5,131 nucleotides of DNA. Source: Wenyingzhuangia sp039768865 (GTDB lineage: Bacteria > Bacteroidota > Bacteroidia > Flavobacteriales > Flavobacteriaceae). The notes under the pieces are model-generated. The model had not been told where the DNA came from. It was given only the letters and a program-made list of their open reading frames with translations, and did not search any database. Made by a program: the position numbers and the translations under genes. Shown piece by piece: positions 1 to 5,131 of this stretch (position 1 is the first letter of the stretch; each line of letters starts with the position of its first letter). The stretch lies in assembly GCF_039768865.1 (NCBI RefSeq), contig NZ_JBDMZQ010000049.1; one strand, written 5' to 3'.

Positions 1-500
1 GAAAAAGAAATCATTTCCTCAATCTTATCACTGATCTCTTTTTTAGTCATACCTAAAATAGCTCCATTCAAATAAATATTTTCTCGTCCTGTCATTTCAG
101 GGTGAAACCCAGTTCCTACTTCTAATAAAGAAGCTATTCTACCTCTAGATTTTATCATTCCTGTGCTTGGGCCTGTTACTTTTGATAAAATTTTAAGTAA
201 AGTGGATTTTCCTGCTCCGTTTTTACCAATAACCCCTAAAATTTCTCCTTTTTTTAGTTCAAAGGAAACATCTTTCAAAGCCCAAACATATGCTGAGTCT
301 CCTTTGGTAGTTCTATCATTGGTCTCTCCTATTTTTAAATACGGATCATTTTTCCCTCTTATTTTGTACCACCACCTATTCAAATCGTGAGAAAGTGTTC
401 CAGTCCCTAGAGTCCCTAAACGATATTGTTTGGATATGTTCTCTACTTTTAGAATAATGTTGTCTGTTGACGATTGTTCGTTTTCTAGGTTCTCTTCCAT
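1..500 (-). CDS. ABC transporter ATP-binding subunit, polysaccharide exporter type (Wzt/TagH-like), C-terminus outside window
   Basis: This is the ATPase of an ABC-2 type exporter. It would hydrolyse ATP on the inner face of the inner membrane to drive export of a lipid-linked polysaccharide or similar glycan through the permease encoded at 882-1733. Translating from ATG at 500 gives 166 open codons that run off the left edge. The Walker A motif GKNGAGKST spans residues 92-100, and a Wzt-type segment GTGFHPEMTGREN follows at about 129-141. In that segment the usual Q-loop glutamine is replaced, as is typical of this subfamily. The signature motif, Walker B and any C-terminal glycan-binding domain lie outside the window. 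An insertion of about 40 residues (roughly 30-70, including SHDLNRWWYKIRGK) separates the first strand from Walker A. From memory this is common in flavobacterial homologues. The ATG at 505 is out of frame and soon meets a stop, so 500 is the start. The O-antigen or other substrate cannot be told from the sequence. Confidence 0.93.
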   Translation of the reverse strand, partial: MEENLENEQSSTDNIILKVENISKQYRLGTLGTGTLSHDLNRWWYKIRGKNDPYLKIGETNDRTTKGDSAYVWALKDVSFELKKGEILGVIGKNGAGKSTLLKILSKVTGPSTGMIKSRGRIASLLEVGTGFHPEMTGRENIYLNGAILGMTKKEISDKIEEMISF

Positions 501-512
501 TCCATTTGTTTT

Positions 513-844
513 TCAAATTATTTTAACACCTCTAATTTTTGCTCCAAACATATCGTATTATTTTATCAAGAAAATGATTCTTATTATTATGAGACGTCTT
601 ATGAGTCATCTCTAATTAGGATCTACATCACAAATAACAATTGGTCTTTATAGATTAAAAATTCATGAAATCAAACCTGTATTTTCTTCTTTATCAACCT
701 TCTAAAATATTATCTTCAATACTTTTAAAAGATCTTCTCCCCTAACTTTATTACTTACAAACCTTGTCCATGGGTAACACCAAAGTTGTATGATAAACTA
801 TTTACAGAAACCTCAAAAGCAATATTATAAATATCTAATCCCTG
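513..844 (-). pseudogene. Degenerate four-helix-bundle (S23-type) protein gene
   Basis: This stretch between permease and ATPase has no intact frame, but translated pieces in all three minus-strand frames line up in order with small four-helix-bundle proteins related to the 23S rRNA intervening-sequence protein. The N-terminal piece (844-806) reads LDIYNIAFEVS, like the family's usual 'LDVYKLAFEL' opening. The central piece (741-658) reads GRRSFKSIEDNILEG, two stop codons, then RRKYRFDFMNF. That corresponds to the family core 'RRSSKSIKDNIVEGYGRRRYK.DFIKF', with the stops where an aromatic residue and glycine are expected. A following piece in another frame gives FLIY. The C-terminal piece (557-513) reads YDMFGAKIRGVKII and then a stop. 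At least two frameshifts and several stops make it non-functional. Family consensus strings are from memory, so the assignment needs a translated search. The true 5' end is unclear and may extend toward 870. The function of intact relatives is not known to me beyond the fold. Confidence 0.72.
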
Positions 845-881
845 ACAACTCCTCTTTCTGTAGCAACAAACAAATAACAGA

Positions 882-1733
882 TTAAATCGTATCAATAAAA
901 CTTTTTTCGGTACGGTTAAACACCAAAACTCCTAATAAAAATAAAACTATTGACGAAACCAAAGGATAAACAACTCCAAATAGACTAACAGTACCTTCTC
1001 CTAGCAAAACAAACCTACTATACTCAATGATATGGGCCACAGGATTATAATCCACTGCCCAAGTGATATGATTTTCTTGGAAGACACGATAGGGCAACGT
1101 TACCAAGGAAATATGCATCAAAAGTTGAACTCCAAAAGAAACTAAAAAAATCAAATCTCTGTACTTTGTGACCATAGATGAAATGATCATTCCCAATCCC
1201 AAACCAAGTAGTGCCATACAAACAAGTACAATTGGAAAAGTAAATACATAGATATTAGCTGCTATAGCACTCCCATTGAGATAAAAATAAACATAAAAAC
1301 AAATAAAAACTCCAAACTGGATACCAAACTTCAGAAGATTAGATAAAACAACAGACAAAGGCATGATTATTCTTGGAAAGTATACCTTTCCAAAGATGGC
1401 TTGATTTTTTTTAAATGTATCTGAAGTTTCTGTCAAACAGTCTCTAAAGTAATTCCAACTTATAACACCCGCTAAGTTGAACAAAAAAGGGGGAATTCCT
1501 CCTGTACTAATGTTTGCGATTTTATTGAAAACCAAGGTAAAAACAATGGAGGTCAACAATGGCTGTATCAAATACCATAATGGACCCAATAGGGTTTGCT
1601 TATAAAGCGTGATGAGATCTCTTTTTACAAAGAGCATAAGCAAATCTCTATACTTCCAAACTTCATTTAAGTTTAAATCAAAAAAATAATGCTTTGGTGT
1701 AATTACAAATAACCAATTCTCCCTTTTATCCAA
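882..1733 (-). CDS. ABC-2 type polysaccharide exporter permease (Wzm-like)
   Basis: This 283-residue inner-membrane permease belongs to the ABC-2 family and should form the channel that moves a glycan or glycolipid across the inner membrane, powered by the ATPase at 1-500. The amphipathic N-terminal segment YRDLLMLFVKRDLITLYKQ (28-46) leads into about six hydrophobic segments, near residues 52-70, 83-97, 128-151, 160-187, 193-212 and 252-272. The family motif near the C-terminus is present as YNPVAHIIEYSRFVLLGEG (229-247). The length is normal for the family. The start is TTG at 1733. No ATG, GTG or other TTG lies between it and the aroQ stop, and the next internal ATG (residue 33) would cut into the conserved cytoplasmic segment. 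It follows aroQ by 9 bases, so co-transcription and possibly translational coupling are likely. It is separated from its ATPase by a 381-base relic region, whereas such pairs usually adjoin. Confidence 0.92.
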   Translation of the reverse strand: MDKRENWLFVITPKHYFFDLNLNEVWKYRDLLMLFVKRDLITLYKQTLLGPLWYLIQPLLTSIVFTLVFNKIANISTGGIPPFLFNLAGVISWNYFRDCLTETSDTFKKNQAIFGKVYFPRIIMPLSVVLSNLLKFGIQFGVFICFYVYFYLNGSAIAANIYVFTFPIVLVCMALLGLGLGMIISSMVTKYRDLIFLVSFGVQLLMHISLVTLPYRVFQENHITWAVDYNPVAHIIEYSRFVLLGEGTVSLFGVVYPLVSSIVLFLLGVLVFNRTEKSFIDTI

Positions 1734-1742
1734 TGATTCTAA

Positions 1743-2159
1743 TTATTTTATTAAGCCCATCAATCCGAGCTCATAACTCTTCAACCCAAACCCTAAAACA
1801 ACGCCTTCACAAACAGGAGACAAGTACGATTTATGCCTAAAGGCTTCTCTTTTATGTGTATTTGATATATGTACCTCAATAACAGGACAGGAAACTCCGC
1901 TGATAGCATCTGCAATGGCGACAGAAGTATGTGTGTATGCTCCAGCATTCATTACAATTCCATCAAAGGAAAAACCAACTTCATGTATTTTGTCTACCAA
2001 ATCCCCCTCACTGTTGGACTGAAAATAGACCAACTCAATGTCTAGATATTTTGCCTGTAAAGTACTAAAGTAATCTTCAAAGGTTTCAGTCCCATAAATT
2101 TCAGGTTCTCGTTTCCCCAACAAGTTTAAATTTGGACCATTTAAAATTAATATTTTCAT
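1743..2159 (-). CDS. aroQ: 3-dehydroquinate dehydratase, type II
   Basis: This cytoplasmic enzyme dehydrates 3-dehydroquinate to 3-dehydroshikimate, the third step of the shikimate pathway to chorismate and aromatic amino acids. The 138-residue length is standard for the small flavodoxin-fold type II enzyme, which normally assembles as a dodecamer. Visible active-site elements are the N-terminal NGPNLNLLGKREPEIYG (7-23), with Asn12, Arg17 on the mobile lid and catalytic Tyr22; QSNSEG (47-52); NAGAYTHTS (71-79) with Asn71; EVHISN (95-100) with catalytic His97; and Arg108. All expected residues are present, so it should be active. The ATG at 2159 begins the family's usual 'KILILNGPN' start. The leader is A/T-rich without a Shine-Dalgarno sequence, as is normal in Bacteroidota. 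It is divergent from xerD and probably the first gene of a transcript continuing into the exporter genes. Confidence 0.97.
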   Translation of the reverse strand: MKILILNGPNLNLLGKREPEIYGTETFEDYFSTLQAKYLDIELVYFQSNSEGDLVDKIHEVGFSFDGIVMNAGAYTHTSVAIADAISGVSCPVIEVHISNTHKREAFRHKSYLSPVCEGVVLGFGLKSYELGLMGLIK

Positions 2160-2284
2160 AATAAATAAATTATATGGATTAAAAATACATAAAATACAAA
2201 CGAATACAAAGTTGAACGCTTCTTTACTTTACACTTTACTATTCATGATGCCAATAAAAGTTTATTTATCCTTATTTTTACGAG
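2160..2284. promoter_or_regulatory. Divergent aroQ/xerD promoter region
   Basis: The 125 bases between the two divergent starts must hold promoters for both genes. The region is strongly A+T-rich. I could not find a clean match to the Bacteroidota promoter (TTG about 20 bases before TAnnTTTG) on either strand; CAACTTTG on the minus strand (about 2205-2212) is only a partial match to the -7 element. Three copies of TTTAC lie at 2223-2227, 2228-2232 and 2235-2239, and their role is unknown. No operator or riboswitch is evident. Confidence 0.4.
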
Positions 2285-3184
2285 ATGATGAATTGGAAAG
2301 TACAGATTAAAGAATTCTCACAATACCTATTGATTGAAAAAGGACTTGCAGCAAACACCATCATCAGTTATCAAAATGACTGCAACAAACTCGTTCTTTT
2401 TTTCAAGGATACTACATTGACTCCAATCAATATTCAAGCTTCGAATATCAAAGATTTTTTATACCATTATTCAAAAACACACAAGGCCAAATCTCAAGCC
2501 AGACTCATCTCAGGCTTGTCCTCTTTTTTTGAGTACTTATTGATTGAAAAATACAGGCAAGACAACCCTATGGATCTTGTTGAAACACCAAAAACAGGAT
2601 TAAAATTGCCAGATACCTTATCCGAAGAGGAAATCAACAAGGTGATCAATACTATCGATTTGTCTCATCCTCAAGGGGAACGTAACCGTGCCATTTTAGA
2701 AACCTTATACGGTTTTGGATTACGTGTAAGTGAACTTATTAATTTGAAGATTTCTGATTTGTACTTTGAAGAAGGATTTGTGAAAATTACTGGTAAAGGA
2801 AACAAGCAGCGTTTGATACCTACCAATTCTTTTACACAAAACATCATCCTCAATTACATACAAAACCAAAGAACTTTGACCCCTGCAAAAAAAGAAAACG
2901 AAGACATTTTGTTTTTAAACCGTCGGGGGAAACAATTAACAAGAGTAATGATCTATACGATCATCAAACAATTATCAGAAAAATCTAATCTTAAAAAATC
3001 AATAAGCCCTCATACGTTTAGACACTCATTTGCTACTCATTTATTAAATGGTGGAGCAGACCTAACTGTAATTCAAGCACTTTTAGGACATGAAAGTATA
3101 ACAACAACTGAAATCTATTTACATGTGGACAAAAGCAAACTGACTAAAGTGGTTAACACTTACCACCCCAGAGCAAAACGTTAA
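2285..3184 (+). CDS. xerD: Site-specific tyrosine recombinase XerD
   Basis: This cytoplasmic tyrosine recombinase would act with a XerC partner at the chromosomal dif site, normally under FtsK control, to resolve chromosome dimers at division. The 299-residue length matches XerC/XerD. The N-terminal core-binding (SAM-like) domain covers about residues 5-88 and the catalytic domain about 108-290. All six catalytic residues are present: Arg147 (GFGLRVSEL), Lys171 (GKGNKQRLIP), His243 and Arg246 (HTFRHSFATH), His269 (LLGHE) and the nucleophile Tyr278 (TEIYLHVD). These are offset by just one from my recollection of E. coli XerD numbering. An in-frame stop at 2255-2257 limits the start to ATG 2285 or the adjacent ATG 2288. 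The neighbours are housekeeping genes, and I see no att sites or phage genes, which favours a chromosomal Xer protein over an element integrase. XerC is the main alternative name. Confidence 0.92.
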   Translation: MMNWKVQIKEFSQYLLIEKGLAANTIISYQNDCNKLVLFFKDTTLTPINIQASNIKDFLYHYSKTHKAKSQARLISGLSSFFEYLLIEKYRQDNPMDLVETPKTGLKLPDTLSEEEINKVINTIDLSHPQGERNRAILETLYGFGLRVSELINLKISDLYFEEGFVKITGKGNKQRLIPTNSFTQNIILNYIQNQRTLTPAKKENEDILFLNRRGKQLTRVMIYTIIKQLSEKSNLKKSISPHTFRHSFATHLLNGGADLTVIQALLGHESITTTEIYLHVDKSKLTKVVNTYHPRAKR

Positions 3185-3214
3185 GGGATCTTTTTGGGCT
3201 TTTTTTAACACTAG

Positions 3215-3249
3215 AAAAGCGTTCTTAGAAACTCTAAAAACGCTTTTTT
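3215..3249 (+). terminator. Rho-independent terminator of xerD, possibly bidirectional
   Basis: AAAAGCGTT (3215-3223) pairs with AACGCTTTT (3239-3247). Inside that stem TTAGA (3225-3229) pairs with TCTAA (3233-3237) around a three-base loop, leaving one C/A mismatch. This makes a hairpin of 14 base pairs followed by a T run ending at 3249 on the plus strand. It lies 30 bases after the xerD stop and between convergent genes. On the minus strand the same stem ends in TTTTCTAG, with a longer T tract about 10 bases on, so it may also stop rny transcripts, though less cleanly. Confidence 0.88.
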
Positions 3250-3269
3250 ATAATGAGAAAAATCTAATT

Positions 3270-4829
3270 TTACTTGGCTACGTTTACGGCTCTTGTTTCT
3301 CGTATCACTGTCACTTTCACTTGACCTGGATAAGTCATCTCGGTCTGTATTTTCTGTGAAATACTAAAAGACAATTCAGAAGCTTGATCGTCTGTCACCT
3401 TTGAACTTTCTACCAAGACACGCAATTCACGTCCAGCTTGAATAGCATAGGCTTTTTGAACACCTGTAAACCCAAACGCTAAATCTTCTAAATCTTTTAA
3501 CCTTTGTATGTAAGAATCTAACACTTGGCGTCTTGCACCTGGTCTAGCTCCAGATATGGCATCACAAACTTGGACAATTGGAGCGAGCAAAGTCTTCATC
3601 TCTACTTCATCGTGGTGAGCTCCAATAGCATTACAAACATCTGGTTTCTCTCCATATTTTTCAGCCCATTGCATCCCAAGAATTGCGTGAGGCAATTCAC
3701 TTTCTGAATCTGGCACTTTACCAATATCGTGCAACAAACCAGCTCTTTTAGCTGCTTTTACATTTAACCCTAATTCTGCTGCCATCAATCCACAAAGATT
3801 AGCAACTTCTCTTGAGTGCTGTAGAAGATTTTGACCATAAGAGGAACGGAACTTCATACGACCAATGGTTTTAACCAGTTCCGGATGCAAACCATGGATA
3901 CCCAAATCAATTACAGTACGTTTTCCTACTTCTATAATCTCTTGATTGATCTGCTTTTCTGTTTTTTCTACAACTTCTTCAATTCTAGCAGGATGGATTC
4001 GACCATCTGTAACCAATTTATGCATAGACAAGCGAGCAATCTCTCTTCTCACAGGATCAAAACAGGAAAGAATAATTGCTTCAGGAGTATCATCTACAAT
4101 GATCTCAACACCTGTCGCAGCTTCAATGGCTCTAATATTACGACCTTCACGACCTATAATACGTCCTTTGACATCATCTGATTCAATATTAAAAACAGAT
4201 ACACAATTTTCTATGGACTGTTCTACACCTACCCTCTGTATGGTGTTTAAAATCACCTTACGAGCATCTTGCTCTGCAGTTAACTTTGCCTCTTCTAGGG
4301 TATCTCGTATATAACCCATAGCGTCTGTTTTTGCCTCAGCTTTTAACGAGTCAACCAATTGTACTTTAGCCTCTTCTGCAGACAACCCAGAAATAGACTC
4401 CAGTAAATCTATTTGTCTCTTGTGGGTTTTGTCTAAAGTCTCTTGCTTCTTTTCTAATATCTCTAGACGGTGATCATAATCCTTTTCTCTCTCCTCAAGA
4501 GTTTTGATTAACTTTCTTTCCTTCTCTATTTCTTTGTTCAAAGAAACTTCTTTCTCTTTGGCTCTTTTTTCAGAATCTAAAACTTTTTTATCACGGGAAA
4601 AAATTACTTTTTCATGCTCCGCTTTCAGTTCGATAAATTTTTCTTTTGCTTGTAAAATTTTATCTTTCTTGATAGACTCCGCAGTAATCTTAGCTTCTTT
4701 TACTATGGACCGTGCATCTTTCTCAGCTTGCACCGTTAAATTTGAAACTTTAAATTTCTCGAGTAATTTTGCAATAACAAACCCTGAAACAAAAGTTCCA
4801 ATAGCTATCAATATTATAGTTGTATCCAT
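3270..4829 (-). CDS. rny: Ribonuclease Y
   Basis: RNase Y is a membrane-anchored endoribonuclease that starts mRNA decay and processing by cutting single-stranded, A/U-rich RNA. The 519-residue length is typical. Domains in order are one N-terminal membrane helix (about 4-22); a long charged coiled coil (about 30-185) rich in Lys and Glu; a KH RNA-binding domain with KGRIIGREGRNIRAIE (221-236); an HD metal-dependent phosphohydrolase domain (about 335-430) with His338 (LLQHSREVA), the HD pair His367-Asp368 (GLLHDIGK), His405-His406 (GAHHDEVE) and Asp423 (CDAISGARPGAR); and a C-terminal family domain ending near VTVIRETRAVNVAK. All metal-binding residues are present. The ATG at 4829 places the membrane helix at the extreme N-terminus as expected, behind an A-rich leader. 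It lies 21 bases downstream of the predicted 6S RNA 3' end, which suggests expression by read-through from the zapA/6S transcript or from a promoter I cannot identify. Confidence 0.97.
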   Translation of the reverse strand: MDTTIILIAIGTFVSGFVIAKLLEKFKVSNLTVQAEKDARSIVKEAKITAESIKKDKILQAKEKFIELKAEHEKVIFSRDKKVLDSEKRAKEKEVSLNKEIEKERKLIKTLEEREKDYDHRLEILEKKQETLDKTHKRQIDLLESISGLSAEEAKVQLVDSLKAEAKTDAMGYIRDTLEEAKLTAEQDARKVILNTIQRVGVEQSIENCVSVFNIESDDVKGRIIGREGRNIRAIEAATGVEIIVDDTPEAIILSCFDPVRREIARLSMHKLVTDGRIHPARIEEVVEKTEKQINQEIIEVGKRTVIDLGIHGLHPELVKTIGRMKFRSSYGQNLLQHSREVANLCGLMAAELGLNVKAAKRAGLLHDIGKVPDSESELPHAILGMQWAEKYGEKPDVCNAIGAHHDEVEMKTLLAPIVQVCDAISGARPGARRQVLDSYIQRLKDLEDLAFGFTGVQKAYAIQAGRELRVLVESSKVTDDQASELSFSISQKIQTEMTYPGQVKVTVIRETRAVNVAK

Positions 4830-4850
4830 TTTTTTTTAATTAAATTATAT

Positions 4851-5010
4851 AAAAAACCTACTAAGGTTGGTTTTATAAACTCCAAATTAACATTTTTTAG
4901 GACTAACATTGTGATCAAGGATCTGTTATTATACAGCTTGCTTTAACACAATAGACTCATCCTTTTTAAAGATATAGTGTTGAGTTTATCAAACGAAAAC
5001 CAAAGTAGGT
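4851..5010 (-). ncRNA. ssrS: 6S RNA, flavobacterial type
   Basis: 6S RNA mimics an open promoter and sequesters the housekeeping RNA polymerase holoenzyme, mainly in stationary phase. Reading the minus strand, a closing stem of 22 pairs forms from 5009-4996 with 4874-4857 (AGTAGG and AAAACCAA on the plus strand against CCTACT and TTGGTTTT, with a four-base bulge at 4863-4866), continuing as 4989-4982 with 4882-4875 after a six-base bulge at 4990-4995. An open, A/T-rich middle follows. The terminal hairpin has CACAATA (4947-4953) against CATTGTG (4907-4913), CTTG (4937-4940) against CAAG (4916-4919), and ACAG (4933-4936) against CTGT (4923-4926), with a six-base loop. A U run (4856-4851) ends the molecule like a terminator. 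This stem, bubble and hairpin plan at about 155 bases is the 6S architecture, and its place after zapA recalls E. coli ssrS. The ends are estimated to within a few bases, and no promoter is obvious. Confidence 0.83.
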
Positions 5011-5023
5011 AGTGTCTTATTTT

Positions 5024-5131
5024 CTATGAATCCAAATACGATTCTAACTTGCTATTCAGCATCGAAATTTCAGTAACAATTGCATCATTTTCTTCTTCTT
5101 TTATGACTTTATTCACTTCTAAAACAGAAGC
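5024..5131 (-). CDS. zapA: Cell division protein ZapA, C-terminal fragment
   Basis: The last 35 codons and the TAG stop (5024-5026) of a gene entering from the right edge are present. ZapA binds FtsZ and bundles its filaments at the mid-cell Z-ring. The fragment is a Glu/Lys-rich helix, ASVLEVNKVIKEEENDAIVT followed by a heptad-like tail ending SKLESYLDS. This fits the C-terminal coiled coil through which ZapA dimers pair, and flavobacterial ZapA proteins end similarly. The N-terminal FtsZ-binding part is outside the window. The call rests on this short tail plus position: a gene directly upstream of 6S RNA and rny on the same strand. The stop is only about 14 bases before the predicted 6S 5' end, so the RNA may be processed from a zapA transcript. 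Confidence 0.75.
   Translation of the reverse strand, partial: ASVLEVNKVIKEEENDAIVTEISMLNSKLESYLDS

Noticed and set aside
163..390. Plus-strand open frame of 75 codons, with another at 430-615.
   Set aside because: The first lies fully antisense to the ATPase with its clear Walker A motif, and neither has recognisable protein features. The second overlaps the ATPase start and the relic region.
855..881. A short inverted repeat (TCTGT with ACAGA) just after the permease stop as a terminator.
   Set aside because: The stem has only five pairs with a 15-base loop and no T run follows on the minus strand.
2325..2551. A repeated 18-base stretch with one mismatch inside xerD (tattgattgaaaaa at 2328-2341 and 2538-2551).
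   Set aside because: Both copies encode YLLIEK at two helices of the N-terminal domain, in frame. Shared codon use for the same hexapeptide explains it better than a functional DNA repeat.
2285..3184. Possibility that the tyrosine recombinase is the integrase of a mobile element.
   Set aside because: Length, residue spacing and housekeeping neighbours match chromosomal Xer proteins. No att-like direct repeats, tRNA gene or cargo genes are visible.
3172..3207. A possible second terminator directly after xerD, ending in a T run (about 3200-3207).
   Set aside because: Only a weak stem with a bulge can be drawn (AGCAAAA with TTTTTGGGCT). The hairpin at 3215-3247 is far stronger and sufficient.
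3525..4839. Several plus-strand open frames of 60-122 codons and one minus-strand frame at 2671-2853.
   Set aside because: They are antisense to rny or xerD, whose conserved motifs fix the real frames, and their translations are low-complexity or Cys/Ser/Phe-rich shadow sequence.

Overview
This 5.1-kb window looks like chromosome from a member of the Bacteroidota, most likely the Flavobacteriaceae. The DNA is A+T-rich. The genes start behind A/T-rich leaders with no Shine-Dalgarno sequence that I can see. The protein sequences (ring-type RNase Y, the Wzt/Wzm-like exporter pair, type II dehydroquinase) and the gene order aroQ<>xerD and zapA-6S RNA-rny fit that group. This assignment is an inference from sequence character, not from a database match.

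Layout. Bases 1-500 (minus strand) hold the first 166 codons of a polysaccharide-exporter ATPase that runs off the left edge. Bases 501-881 carry no intact gene. On the minus strand they contain the decayed remains of a small four-helix-bundle (S23-type) gene, broken by stops and frameshifts. Bases 882-1733 (minus) encode the ABC-2 type permease partner of the ATPase. It starts on TTG, directly after and in the same frame as aroQ (1743-2159, minus; type II 3-dehydroquinate dehydratase). A 125-base divergent spacer separates aroQ from xerD (2285-3184, plus), a tyrosine recombinase with all six catalytic residues. xerD converges on rny (3270-4829, minus; RNase Y) across a strong hairpin terminator. 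Upstream of rny, on the same strand, lies a structured RNA of about 155 bases (4851-5010). Its fold is that of 6S RNA: a long closing stem, an open middle and a terminal hairpin. The right edge holds the last 35 codons of zapA.

How the genes relate. aroQ, permease and ATPase are co-oriented and probably form one transcript, joining a shikimate-pathway enzyme to surface-polysaccharide export. zapA, 6S RNA and rny form a second co-oriented block linking cell division, RNA polymerase regulation and mRNA decay. xerD stands alone between the two blocks. I found no mobile element, CRISPR array, tRNA or rRNA. Most of the window is ordinary core genome. The two items that ordinary gene calling would miss are the 6S RNA and the four-helix-bundle relic.
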